64,000 nucleotides of DNA from Candidatus Paceibacterota bacterium (GCA_035452965.1 DAOTCE010000005.1:235523-299522), one strand, 5' to 3'; positions 33,142-42,370 are shown, counted from the stretch's first letter. Translations and numbers: made by a program. The notes: generated from the letters alone by a model not told the origin.

Positions 33142-34173
33142 ATGACAAGTCGAGAAAGAGTCCTCGCACACTTGACCGGCCAGCCCGTTGACCGCCTGCC
33201 GTGCATGCCCATCACCATGATGTTCGCCTGCGCGCAGATCGGCGCCCGCTACCGCGATTACTGCACCGACTACCGCACCCTGGTCGAAGGCCAGATCCGC
33301 ACCGCCGAAGCATTTGGCTTCGACTACGTCAACACCATGTCCGACCCGGCCCGGGAGGCGGCCGATTGCGGCGCGACGGTGGAGTACTTTGACCACCAGC
33401 CCGTCGCCATTGTGGAGGACCAGGCCCTCCTGGCCGACAAAGCGAAACTCGCCTCCCTCAAAATCCCCGACCCGCTCAGCGGCGGCCGCATGCACAATGG
33501 CATCAAGGCCCTGGCGCTTTATAAAGAGCGTGTCGGCAAGGACATGATTATTGAGGGCTGGATCGAAGGCCCCATCGCCGAAGCCGCCGACCTGCGCGGC
33601 ATCAATACCGTGATGCTGGACTTCTTTGACGACCCGGCCTTCGTGCGCGACTTGTTCGACTTCGTCATCGAGATGGAGCTGCGCTTCGCCGGCGAGCAGA
33701 TCAAAGCCGGCGCGGATATCATCGGCGTCGGCGACGCCGCCGCCTCGCTCGTCGGCCCTGAAATCTACGACGAGTTTGTCTGGCCCTTTGAGAAGAAGCT
33801 CGTGGACGGCATCCACGCCCTGGGCGGGAAGGTGCGCCTGCACATCTGCGGCAACACCCGCCGCATTCTCGAAGGCATGGGCAGGCTCGGCTGCGACATC
33901 GTGGACCTGGACTCCCTGGCTCCGATCTCCGAAGCGCGCCAGAAGATGGGCCCGGACAGCGTCCTGCTCGGAAACCTGAATCCTGTGGCCATCTTGCGCA
34001 ATGGCGACCCGGCGGGCGTCACTGCCGCCATCGCCGAATGCCACTGCCAGGCTGGCCCCCGCTTCATCGTCGGTGCCGGCTGCGAAGTCCCTCGCGACAC
34101 TCCCGCCGGGAACCTCCGCGCCCTCTGCGCCTACGCCCACAGTCACCCACCTGCGAGAACGCCAGTGGTCTGA
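33142..34173 (+). CDS. URO-D family methyltransferase 2 (MtaA/CmuA-like)
   Basis: A 343-residue URO-D superfamily protein. It starts with TSRERVLAHLTGQPVDRLPC and has the metal-binding His-x-Cys in VRLHICGNTRRIL (about 233-237) and a downstream cysteine in FIVGAGCEVPRDTP (about 314), the complete His-x-Cys/Cys set of MtaA-type methylcobamide:thiol methyltransferases. It is close in type to 28230-29405, but unlike that protein it retains all three ligands. It follows the homocysteine methyltransferase by 34 bases and is the last gene of the cluster. The thiol acceptor or methyl donor cannot be determined. Confidence 0.85.
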   Translation: MTSRERVLAHLTGQPVDRLPCMPITMMFACAQIGARYRDYCTDYRTLVEGQIRTAEAFGFDYVNTMSDPAREAADCGATVEYFDHQPVAIVEDQALLADKAKLASLKIPDPLSGGRMHNGIKALALYKERVGKDMIIEGWIEGPIAEAADLRGINTVMLDFFDDPAFVRDLFDFVIEMELRFAGEQIKAGADIIGVGDAAASLVGPEIYDEFVWPFEKKLVDGIHALGGKVRLHICGNTRRILEGMGRLGCDIVDLDSLAPISEARQKMGPDSVLLGNLNPVAILRNGDPAGVTAAIAECHCQAGPRFIVGAGCEVPRDTPAGNLRALCAYAHSHPPARTPVV

Positions 34174-34365
34174 CGCAAAGCAGAACACTGATCCGAACGA
34201 CAAACGCAATCCCAAACCTCGAGCCGTGGAAGGTTTGCGGATTGGGTTCGTGATTAGCAAGTGACTTTAGCTACGGCAGTGGAAAAGGCTTGGTTTGTGC
34301 ATCCAGATAGCGCATAAACTTGTGTGCTGGTGTAACAGGTTTAGACCTGGGTTACGCGGCATTGC

Positions 34366-36195
34366 ATGAAAACAGTCCGGCCATTCCTTCGCAGGTTGCT
34401 CTCCATTGCGGTTTTCCTCACAGGCGTCGGCGTCGCCTGCACCGTGGCAGCGGCGGCGACCGTCAATGCCACTTGGAACTCCGCCGCCGATGTGCCGGTC
34501 ACGGCCACCGGTTATACGGCCACGGGTCATACAATAAACCTCACGCTCAACTTCGCCCCCGCCACCGGCACGGACTTGATGGTCGTGAATAACACGTGGC
34601 CGGGGTTTATCAATGGGGCGTTCAACAACCTCACCAATCGGCAGGCAGTGGTATTGGGATATGGAGCCACACAGTTCAAGTTCGTGGCTAACTATTACGG
34701 CGGCACCGGCAATGACCTCGTGCTGGTCTGGACCGGCAACCGCGCGTTTGCCTGGGGCAAAAACAATATGGGCCAGCTCGGCGACAACAGCCAGACCCAG
34801 CGCCAATTGCCCGTGCCCGTGACGGCAACTGGAGTGTTGGAGGGCAAGACCCTGATCGCCTTGGCGGCGGGCGGCTCGCATAGCCTGGCGTTATGTTCCG
34901 ATGGCACGGTGGCTGCCTGGGGCGACAACACCTACGGCCAGCTCGGTGATGACAGCAAGAAGAGTCGCTTTGTGCCGGTAGCCGTCAGCACGGCGGCGGG
35001 CGTTTCGGCGCTTTCGGGCAAGGTGGTGGTGGGGATATCCGCAGGCCTCGAGCACAGCCTGGCATTGTGCTCAGATGGCACGGTGGCGGCCTGGGGCCGC
35101 AACCACTACGGTCAACTCGGCGATAACACCATCTTTACGCGCCAGGTCCCAGTAGCGGTAAACACGAACTCTGGTTCGGCGCTCCACGGCCAGTCGGCTG
35201 TGATTGTCGTGGCAGGCTGGCAGCACAGCCTGGCGCTGCGCTGGAACGGCACGGTGGTCGCCTGGGGACGCAACGTGGAGGGTCAGCTCGGTGATAACAC
35301 GGGTGGTCACACTGAGGCGCAGCGAAGTTCGCCGGTGGCGGTGAACACAACGCCGATCCTCTCGGTGCTGGCAAGCAAGATGGTAGTCGGTGTCGCGGCG
35401 GGCTTTAGCCACAGTCTGGCCCTGTGCTCCGACGGCACCGTGGCCGCCTGGGGGCACAACAGCTATGGCCAGCTGGGAGATTACAGCATTAGCACCCGCC
35501 TAGTGCCGGTGGCGGTGAACACCGACCCGTTCTACTCGGCACTGCACGGCAAGTTCGTGACGGCCATTGCGGCGGGAGGGTTCCAGAGCCTGGCCGCGTG
35601 TTCGGATGGCACTGTGGCTTCCTGGGGCAGAAACGTCTCGGGCGAACTCGGTGATACCACCACCACGAGCAGAATGATGCCGGTGGCGGTAAGCACCGCC
35701 GGGGGTATCTCGGCGCTGGCTGGCAAGACTGTGCTGGCCACCGCGACAGGCTATTACCACAGCTTGGCGTTCTGTTCGGACGGCACGGTTGCTGCCTGGG
35801 GCACTAACGTCAACGGCCAGCTCGGCGACAACTCCACCACCTCGCGTGTTATCCCCGTGGAGGCAGACACCGTATCCCTGGCCGACGGCGAGCGTTTCGC
35901 TGGTGTGACCAGCAGTTCAGCGGCCCACCACACGTTGGCACTGGTGGCCGCTCCGCCCGCTCCCCCGATCGCACTGACGGATGCCAGCATACTGGCCAAT
36001 GGCTCATTTCAGTTAGCCTTCACCGGCGCGCCAGGGGAGCCCTTCACTGTGCTTGCTGCCACGAACCCCGCCCTGCCGCTGAACAACTGGACCGCGCTCA
36101 CCGGCCTGACGGAAGTCTCCCCTGGCCAGTACCAATTCACCGATTCGCAGGCTGCCGGCATCCTCCAGCGTTTCTACCGCATGCGTTCGCCGTAG
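34366..36195 (+). CDS. Secreted RCC1-type seven-bladed propeller protein
   Basis: A 609-residue exported protein: signal peptide (about 1-28, ending near AAAA), a short beta domain, then seven RCC1-like repeats of about 57 residues each with the pattern W-G-x-N-x-x-G-Q-L-G-D (for example AWGKNNMGQLGDNS, AWGDNTYGQLGDDS, AWGRNHYGQLGDNT). Seven repeats make a closed propeller. The C-terminus has a separate segment with LNNWTALTGL and ends RFYRMRSP, shared with two other secreted proteins in this window. RCC1 propellers bind proteins; the bacterial role is unknown. No enzymatic residues are visible. Confidence 0.82.
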   Translation: MKTVRPFLRRLLSIAVFLTGVGVACTVAAAATVNATWNSAADVPVTATGYTATGHTINLTLNFAPATGTDLMVVNNTWPGFINGAFNNLTNRQAVVLGYGATQFKFVANYYGGTGNDLVLVWTGNRAFAWGKNNMGQLGDNSQTQRQLPVPVTATGVLEGKTLIALAAGGSHSLALCSDGTVAAWGDNTYGQLGDDSKKSRFVPVAVSTAAGVSALSGKVVVGISAGLEHSLALCSDGTVAAWGRNHYGQLGDNTIFTRQVPVAVNTNSGSALHGQSAVIVVAGWQHSLALRWNGTVVAWGRNVEGQLGDNTGGHTEAQRSSPVAVNTTPILSVLASKMVVGVAAGFSHSLALCSDGTVAAWGHNSYGQLGDYSISTRLVPVAVNTDPFYSALHGKFVTAIAAGGFQSLAACSDGTVASWGRNVSGELGDTTTTSRMMPVAVSTAGGISALAGKTVLATATGYYHSLAFCSDGTVAAWGTNVNGQLGDNSTTSRVIPVEADTVSLADGERFAGVTSSSAAHHTLALVAAPPAPPIALTDASILANGSFQLAFTGAPGEPFTVLAATNPALPLNNWTALTGLTEVSPGQYQFTDSQAAGILQRFYRMRSP

Positions 36196-36482
36196 GGAGG
36201 GTTGGATGAAGCACGCAGAATGCGGAAAAGGGGATCGGAGAGCGGAGTGTTGATTGCCGATCTGGAGAGGAGGTGGTGGCGCAGGATGACCAACCCGCCG
36301 TCCGAAAATCGCGGGAGGCTACCTGTCCGAGCAGGGCGTGCAGATCAGGCGGGATGTCCTTCGACGTCATGCTTGCCATACAGCAAGGGCTTTGCGCAAT
36401 AGCCTGCGCGTGTCTAACTCCCCAATGAAGCATGGAATTTTGCACTCGCAGTCTGGTGGCGGCTGGTGAAGTATTTTTGCGC

Positions 36483-38990
36483 ATGAAGCTGAAGGCGTTG
36501 CTGGTCTGTGGCTGTAGTTGTCTGGCTGCCGGTCTGATGGCCGGGCAGACGAACTCCGCTTCGGCTGCCGGCGCGGAGTCGGGCGGCGGTTTGCTGGAAC
36601 GGTTCCGAGCGGGGCCGATGGCGGGGGTGGAGGAGATCCTCTTCGCCGCGCGCAAAGTTAACGAAAGCGACGGCCATTGGTACGCCAACTTTGGCTATTA
36701 CGCTTACGACCCCGAGCGCAAGGCGTGGCGTGAAGGTACCCGGCTCTATCGTTGGAACGTGGCCACGGGCCAGCTCACCACCCTGCTCGATGACCCCCGT
36801 GGCGGAGTGCGCGATCCGCAGGTGCATTACAATGGGGAGAAGGTGCTTTTCAGCTATCGCAAGGGCGGCACGGAGCATTATCTCCTCTACGAGATCAACG
36901 CCGATGGCACGGGTTTGCGCCAGCTCACGGACGGGCCCTATGACGACATCGAGCCCACTTACCTGCCCGACGGCGACATCATCTTCGTCTCCACTCGGTG
37001 CAATCGCTGGGTCAACTGCTGGCTCACCCAGGTGGCAGTTCTTTACCGCTGTGACGCCCATGGCCAGAACATCCGGTCCCTCTCCAGCAACAACGACCAC
37101 GACAATACGCCATGGCCGATGCCCGACGGCCGGGTTCTTTACACGCGCTGGGAGTATGTGGATCGCAGCCAGGTCCACTACCACCATCTCTGGGTCGCCA
37201 ATCCCGACGGCACCGGCCAGATGAATTGGTTTGGCAATCTTCACCCGGGCATCGTGATGATTGACGCCAAGCCGATCCCCGGTTCGCACAAGGTGGTTGC
37301 CAGCTTTTCCCCCGGCCACGGCATCATCGAACACGCGGGCGAAATCACCGTCGTGGATCCCGCCGCCGGTCCTGACGCCAGGTCTTTTGCCCGGCCGGTC
37401 AGCAAGGGCAATCGGTTTCGAGATCCGTGGGCTTTCTCGGAGAGCTGCTTCATGGCCGCGGTTGAGGCGACGCTCGTCATCTTGGACGACACTGGCGCGC
37501 AGCAGACGATCTTCAATCTGCCTCAGGCCGACCTAGATGCGGGCCTGGAATTGCACGAACCTCGCCCGCTCCAGGCTCGGCCTCGCGAACCGGTCATTCC
37601 CACTCGTTCCAGGCCGGGCGTTCCCACTGGACGGCTGGTGCTGGCGGACATCTACACGGGCCGGAACATGGCGGGCGTCCAGCGGGGTGAGATCAAGAAA
37701 CTGCTCGTGCTCGAATCCCTGCCCATGCCGATTCATTACACCGGTGGCATGGAGCCGATCAGCTACGGGGGCACCTTTACGCTCGAACGCATTGTCGGCA
37801 CCGTGCCGGTCGAGGCGGATGGCTCCGCGTGCTTCGAGTTGCCCGCGCTGCGCAGTTTCTTCTTCGTCGCGCTGGATGAGAACGACTTTGCGGTCAAACG
37901 CATGCAGAGCTTCCTGACCCTCCAGCCCGGCGAGACGAGCAGTTGCGTCGGCTGCCACGAGCAGCGCACCCAAACGCCTCACCACACCGCCAGCCAGCTC
38001 GCTGCGCTGCGCCGCGCGCCGAGCCGGATCGAGCCCATCGCCGATGTGCCGGACGTGATTGATTTCCCGCGCGACATTCAGCCCGTGCTTGACGCGCTCT
38101 GCGTGGGTTGCCACGGCTACGAGAAGACTCCGGCGGGTGGCCCGCGCGCCGGCAAGCTCATTCTCGCCGGTGATCACGGCCCGCTTTACAGCCACAGCTA
38201 CTACATGCTGACCATCGCCCGGTTGGTCTCCGACGGCCGCAACAAACCCCGCAGCAACTACGCGCCACGCACCTTGGGCTCTTCGGCCAGCCGGCTGCTG
38301 GCCCGGCTCGACGGCACCCATCACGGCGTCCAGGCCACCCCGCGCCAAAAGAAGCTGTTGCGCCTATGGATTGACAGCGGCGCGGCCTATCCCGGCACCT
38401 ACGCGGCGCTGGGCTGCGGAATGATCGGCAATTACTTGCAGAACCAGCAGATCAACACCGGCCACGATTGGCCTGCCGCACAAGCCGCGGCCGGGGTGAT
38501 CGAGCAGCGTTGCGCCGCATGCCATGCGCAGCCCGCCCGGCTCCTGCCGCGCAGCCTGGGCGACGAGCGCGGGGTGTCCTTCTGGGAGCCCAGCCTGGAC
38601 GACCCGCGCCTGCTCACCAGCCGCCACATCGTCTTCAACCTCTCCCGTCCGGAGCGGTCCGTCATTCTCCTGGCGCCGCTTGCCGAGTCGGCTGGGGGCT
38701 GGGGCCTTTGCCGCGACGCGGAGACGCGCAGCCCCCGGACGGTGTTTGCCGACACGGCCGATCCCGGCTACCAGGCGCTGCTGGCCCTGTGCGTCGCCGG
38801 GAAGGAAGCCCTGGCCCATGACACCGGCCGTTTCGATATGCCCGGGTTTAGGCCTCGCGCCGACTGGGTCCGCGAGATGAAGCGCTATGGCGTATTGCCT
38901 TTGGACCTCGACGCCGACGTCCGAGTTGATTGCTACGCGGCCGAGCAGAAGTACTGGGAATCGCTCTGGTACCGACCACCCGGTCTCTGA
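36483..38990 (+). CDS. HzsA-like multihaem c-type cytochrome with propeller domain
   Basis: An 835-residue exported protein: signal peptide (about 1-30), a TolB-like propeller (repeats around YLPDGDIIFVSTR and WPMPDGRVLYTRW, about 150-270), an HzsA-type middle domain with FELPALRSFFFVALDEND (about 450-470), and three c-type haem motifs, CVGCHEQ (about 495), CVGCHGY (about 540) and CAACHAQ (about 680). Proteins of this architecture are widespread in Verrucomicrobiota and Planctomycetota and are related to the hydrazine synthase alpha subunit, though hydrazine chemistry needs partners not seen here. A periplasmic electron-transfer or oxidation role is inferred. The ATG at 36483 begins the signal peptide. 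Confidence 0.82.
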   Translation: MKLKALLVCGCSCLAAGLMAGQTNSASAAGAESGGGLLERFRAGPMAGVEEILFAARKVNESDGHWYANFGYYAYDPERKAWREGTRLYRWNVATGQLTTLLDDPRGGVRDPQVHYNGEKVLFSYRKGGTEHYLLYEINADGTGLRQLTDGPYDDIEPTYLPDGDIIFVSTRCNRWVNCWLTQVAVLYRCDAHGQNIRSLSSNNDHDNTPWPMPDGRVLYTRWEYVDRSQVHYHHLWVANPDGTGQMNWFGNLHPGIVMIDAKPIPGSHKVVASFSPGHGIIEHAGEITVVDPAAGPDARSFARPVSKGNRFRDPWAFSESCFMAAVEATLVILDDTGAQQTIFNLPQADLDAGLELHEPRPLQARPREPVIPTRSRPGVPTGRLVLADIYTGRNMAGVQRGEIKKLLVLESLPMPIHYTGGMEPISYGGTFTLERIVGTVPVEADGSACFELPALRSFFFVALDENDFAVKRMQSFLTLQPGETSSCVGCHEQRTQTPHHTASQLAALRRAPSRIEPIADVPDVIDFPRDIQPVLDALCVGCHGYEKTPAGGPRAGKLILAGDHGPLYSHSYYMLTIARLVSDGRNKPRSNYAPRTLGSSASRLLARLDGTHHGVQATPRQKKLLRLWIDSGAAYPGTYAALGCGMIGNYLQNQQINTGHDWPAAQAAAGVIEQRCAACHAQPARLLPRSLGDERGVSFWEPSLDDPRLLTSRHIVFNLSRPERSVILLAPLAESAGGWGLCRDAETRSPRTVFADTADPGYQALLALCVAGKEALAHDTGRFDMPGFRPRADWVREMKRYGVLPLDLDADVRVDCYAAEQKYWESLWYRPPGL

Positions 38991-39028
38991 GCCGAAGCGA
39001 ATCAACCCGATTTGCGCGTGTTCCAGAT

Positions 39029-40015
39029 TCAACCACGAGTCTTGAGCGGATAAAGTCCGGGGCAACAGCCCATTGTCTGACAGAAAGCCTGGCTGAAATG
39101 GCTGAGGCTGGAATAACCCACTTCCAGTGCTGCCTCGGTGACATTGTATCTGCCGGTCCGCAGTAACTCCGCGGCCCGCTCCATGCGCAGCTTGCGCAAA
39201 TACTGAGGGATGGTCATCCCCATCTCAGTCGAGAATGTCCGGCTCAGATAGAATGGGCTGCAACCGACTTGCCGTCCGATTTCCTCAAGACTGGGTGGTT
39301 CCGCCAGATGGGCGCCCAGCAGTGCGATTACCCGATCCACCCGCTCTCGCGCCACGCGTTTTTGGCGGTCGCACAGCAGTTCATCCTCGCCGCGTAGTTC
39401 GAAGAAGAACTCACTCATCAGCGCCAGCATGCGGCTCTGATACCACAAAGAACGTGCGCAATCAGGGCAGGGAGGCTGCCGCAGTCGCGCCAAGTCCTGT
39501 TCCTGGCTCGCGCTGAGCCGTTGCACGGCGCTCAGGCCAGGCTGGCGGCCGCGCTCTGCCAGGAAGCGTTCGACCGCGGGATGCAGCGCCCCGTCGAAAC
39601 CGGCCAGGCGCTCGCGCAGAAATGTGGCGGAAAACACGATAGTGACAAAGCGATGCCGCTGGCCAGGCAGCCGCCAAGCCCGGAGCCCGGCCCTGCCTGG
39701 CAGGTAAAATCCCGCAGTCAGAGGTTGGAAGTCCGCCCGATTGTCGCCGCAACAGACCGAACCTCCACCGGTCAAATTCAGGCAAAGCTCGAGGCTCTCC
39801 GAATGAAATCTGTGGCCCCAATCAAAAGCGGTCCCCGATTCAAAGTCATGCCACTCAACAGTTACGCCCGCCTGGCGCGTTCCGCCATAAAGGAGCTTCG
39901 TCCTGCCGTCGGCCCGCCGGCACAAAGGCTGAGCTTGGGCGGTTAGCTTCGAAGGCGTCCTGTCTTCCCAACGGTTTTGTTTGTCCCAGTCCAACTGTCG
40001 TGACTGATGCGCCAT
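39029..40015 (-). CDS. AraC-family transcriptional regulator
   Basis: A 328-residue regulator. The N-terminal part (about 50-150) is a cupin-like sensor with FHSESLELCLNLTGGG; the C-terminal 100 residues hold two helix-turn-helix motifs, the first at about 240-260 (SLEEIGRQVGCSPFYLSRTF) and the second around NVTEAALEVGYSSLSHFSQA. It has many cysteines (two in PPCPDCARS and CCGDN), so redox or metal sensing is possible. It is divergent from a methyltransferase gene with 329 bases between, the common arrangement for an activator controlling its neighbour. Ligand and targets are unknown. Confidence 0.9.
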   Translation of the reverse strand: MAHQSRQLDWDKQNRWEDRTPSKLTAQAQPLCRRADGRTKLLYGGTRQAGVTVEWHDFESGTAFDWGHRFHSESLELCLNLTGGGSVCCGDNRADFQPLTAGFYLPGRAGLRAWRLPGQRHRFVTIVFSATFLRERLAGFDGALHPAVERFLAERGRQPGLSAVQRLSASQEQDLARLRQPPCPDCARSLWYQSRMLALMSEFFFELRGEDELLCDRQKRVARERVDRVIALLGAHLAEPPSLEEIGRQVGCSPFYLSRTFSTEMGMTIPQYLRKLRMERAAELLRTGRYNVTEAALEVGYSSLSHFSQAFCQTMGCCPGLYPLKTRG

Positions 40016-40344
40016 AACGAACAGGGAAGGATAGTATTGCGACTGAGTCTCATGTGCAAGTAGTAATCGCGTCGAACTTCCAGGCCTTCCAGCCCAGCTC
40101 TACTCGCCATCACGGCAATGGCGCCATCGCGTCGCGGGTGCCTATAAACTGGATACTCAGGAATATGGGAGTTTTCTAACACCCAAGTAACCTAATTCAA
40201 AGAGCTGCGTCGCAACCTGGGAGAATTCCGTTCTGCGTTGAGTTTGACTTAAGTCAACAAACGAGCCGGTTCTGCAACCAGCCGACAACTCATCGCAAGC
40301 CACCGATAGCAGAGAGGTTGATGGCAAGTATATGTTGAAGGTGT
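40016..40344. other. Divergent control region between araC-type regulator and methyltransferase
   Basis: This 329-bp gap carries a 14-bp palindrome (40244-40257) about 90 bases upstream of the methyltransferase start. The regulator gene also must start from here. No gene is recognised. Confidence 0.5.
40244..40257. promoter_or_regulatory. Palindrome TTGACTTAAGTCAA, FNR/DNR-type operator candidate
   Basis: A perfect 14-bp palindrome of the form TTGAC-N4-GTCAA, which fits the half-site pattern of CRP/FNR-family regulators (FNR: TTGAT-N4-ATCAA; DNR/NnrR-like sites have TTGnC-type halves). The left half also reads as a -35 element. No such regulator is encoded in the window, and an AraC-type site cannot be excluded. 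Confidence 0.45.
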
Positions 40345-41229
40345 ATGAAAGAACTGTCGCTCATTGCTCCGTGCGAGATCAAAGCCGCGGAACTTACTGA
40401 CAATACCAAGAAGAACTGCGCCGTTTGCGCTTCCGATTCCGAAACCCAAGGTCCGCCGCGGGACCATACGCACAAGATGCCTGGCCATTGGTTGCTGGCC
40501 CAAATGGGCAAACGTGTGTTGCGGCCCGGCGGATTGGAATTGACCCGCGTTATGCTGGAACGGCTAAACATCCAACCGCGCGACGCAGTGGTGGAATTCG
40601 CCCCAGGTCTTGGCGTCACGGCGAAAATGACATTGACCCGGCAACCGGCCAGTTACATCGCCGTCGAACGCGACGAAGCCGCCGCGGCCGAGGTTCAAGC
40701 GTATCTCACCGGTCCACGCCAGCGTTGTCAGTCAGGCAGCGCGGAACAGACAGGATTACCAGACCATTCCGCTACGGTGGTCTATGGCGAAGCCATGCTG
40801 ACGATGCAAGGGCCGGAGCAAAAGCGCCGGATTGTGGGCGAGGCCTTCCGATTGCTCAAGCCCGGCGGACGTTACGGCATCCATGAGTTAAGCCTTACGC
40901 CCGACGACCTGCCGCAAGCGGTGCAGGAAGACATCAGCCGCGAGATGTCGCGAAATATCCACGTCGGCGCGCGCCCGCTGTCGGCGCGTGAATGGCGCGA
41001 GTTGCTCAGGGGCGCGGGCTTCAAGATTGAATCCGAGGCTACCGCGCCGATGCACCTGCTCGAACCGCGCCGGATGGTGCAGGATGAGGGGTGGTGGCGC
41101 GCGCTACGGTTCGTGTTTAACACCATGCGCGCGGCCGAGGCCCGCCGGCGCGTACTGTCCATGCGCCGGATGTTCCGCAAACACCGTCGGCATCTGGCCG
41201 CCATCTGTTTCATCGTCCTCAAACCCTGA
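40345..41229 (+). CDS. Class I SAM-dependent methyltransferase
   Basis: A 294-residue protein with a Rossmann methyltransferase fold. Motif I is AVVEFAPGLGVTAKM (about 73-87, with the variant EFAPGxG), acidic motif II is YIAVERDEA (about 98), and the later motif LLKPGGRYGIHELSL (about 170) follows a helix. Close relatives are found as stand-alone methyltransferases of unknown acceptor. A CAVC pair near residue 25 and an N-terminal extension of 40 residues are unusual. The ATG at 40345 lies downstream of the palindrome at 40244. The C-terminal 30 residues are Arg-rich. Confidence 0.8.
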   Translation: MKELSLIAPCEIKAAELTDNTKKNCAVCASDSETQGPPRDHTHKMPGHWLLAQMGKRVLRPGGLELTRVMLERLNIQPRDAVVEFAPGLGVTAKMTLTRQPASYIAVERDEAAAAEVQAYLTGPRQRCQSGSAEQTGLPDHSATVVYGEAMLTMQGPEQKRRIVGEAFRLLKPGGRYGIHELSLTPDDLPQAVQEDISREMSRNIHVGARPLSAREWRELLRGAGFKIESEATAPMHLLEPRRMVQDEGWWRALRFVFNTMRAAEARRRVLSMRRMFRKHRRHLAAICFIVLKP

Positions 41230-41257
41230 ACCAATGCATAGGAACCATTGGTCCATT

Positions 41258-42370
41258 ATGAGCATTAGACCTTTCGCCTCCATCCTCACGGGACTCTGGC
41301 TATCGACACTGCTTATGGCCTCGCCGGCGCGGGGGGCGTCACTCAGTTTCCAGCTCCTGACATGGAATGACGCCCAAGCGACTGCGGAACTGCCTTCCGC
41401 CGCGGGGCGAAAGCCGTCCGCCACGATGCCGACAGCGGGCGACTGGCTGGTGTTCACCGACGACGACGTGCTGCTGGCGGCGGGGAACAACCCCGCCGGC
41501 GCGGTGAGCCACAATCTCGTGGATATCACCGGCTTGGGTGGCGTGGGCTACAATCTCGCGCCGTCGCTCTCGGGCGTGTTAACAATGCAGCTGGAGTCCA
41601 TAGGAGGCTCGAATTGGTCGGCGAGCGTGACCGCGCTGGCCTACACGGGTCATGCCAATGTCATGCAGGCGATGAACCAGCTCTTGGTGACGCCCGGCAG
41701 CCCGGCAACTGTCAACAGCATCTTTAACGTGGATGGAGTGGGCAACTCCGGCCAATGGACGGCTAGTGCCGCGAACAACTGGGCGATTCAGTACACGTTG
41801 GACTTCTATCTGGCAACCACCGCCGACGGCGATCCCAGTCCTGAGGACATTGACGCGACGTTCAATGACCGCACGCAGACCGGTTTCCTGATTCCAGTGA
41901 GCCAGCTAACGACGAACGGTCTGGTTGGGGTTACCCTCGATGATCCGCTGGGATGGCATGCCGGAGACTTCGAGCAATACCTGCGGGAGCAAATTGCGCC
42001 GCGTTTGCCTGCCAATGCGACCTATTTGCTCGTCACGCAAATGGGTAAATCCCAACCCGGCTACGCGGAAGTCGGTCTGCCCATCACCACCAACACGCTG
42101 GTCGGCAACACTACCATTGCGTTCACTACGCAAACGTTCGCTTCCGCGCCGCCAGGGCTCTCGCTGCGGTTTACAAACGGACTGCCAGTTCTCCATTTTG
42201 GCGGGAGTGTGGGTCAGGGCTATGAGATCCTGCGCTGCGAGAACCTGGTGGACTGGCAGACCATCTCGTATCCGGCGCTGACCTCGCCCGAGGCCGGGGT
42301 GCTGGAATGGACCGATTCTAATCCCGCGACGGAACGGCAATTCTACCGTGTGCGGCTGTTGACTCCATGA
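41258..42370 (+). CDS. Secreted protein with C-terminal FYR-type domain
   Basis: A 370-residue exported protein with a signal peptide (about 1-27, ending SPARGAS). The bulk is a beta-rich region without a recognised family. The last 60 residues (GYEILRCENLVDWQTIS to QFYRVRLLTP) match a C-terminal segment also present at the end of the GH30-like and RCC1 proteins. An alternative ATG at 41234 would add eight residues. The stop overlaps the ATG of the pseudopilin gene (ATGA), so the two are coupled and may be exported or assembled together. Confidence 0.6.
   Translation: MSIRPFASILTGLWLSTLLMASPARGASLSFQLLTWNDAQATAELPSAAGRKPSATMPTAGDWLVFTDDDVLLAAGNNPAGAVSHNLVDITGLGGVGYNLAPSLSGVLTMQLESIGGSNWSASVTALAYTGHANVMQAMNQLLVTPGSPATVNSIFNVDGVGNSGQWTASAANNWAIQYTLDFYLATTADGDPSPEDIDATFNDRTQTGFLIPVSQLTTNGLVGVTLDDPLGWHAGDFEQYLREQIAPRLPANATYLLVTQMGKSQPGYAEVGLPITTNTLVGNTTIAFTTQTFASAPPGLSLRFTNGLPVLHFGGSVGQGYEILRCENLVDWQTISYPALTSPEAGVLEWTDSNPATERQFYRVRLLTP

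Noticed and set aside
33076..34260. 394-codon minus-strand frame opposite the second URO-D gene
   Set aside because: Shadow of a well-supported methyltransferase.
36137..36688. 183-codon minus-strand frame across the gap before the HzsA-like gene
   Set aside because: No homology recognised and it overlaps two good genes; a remnant gene cannot be excluded but is not supported.
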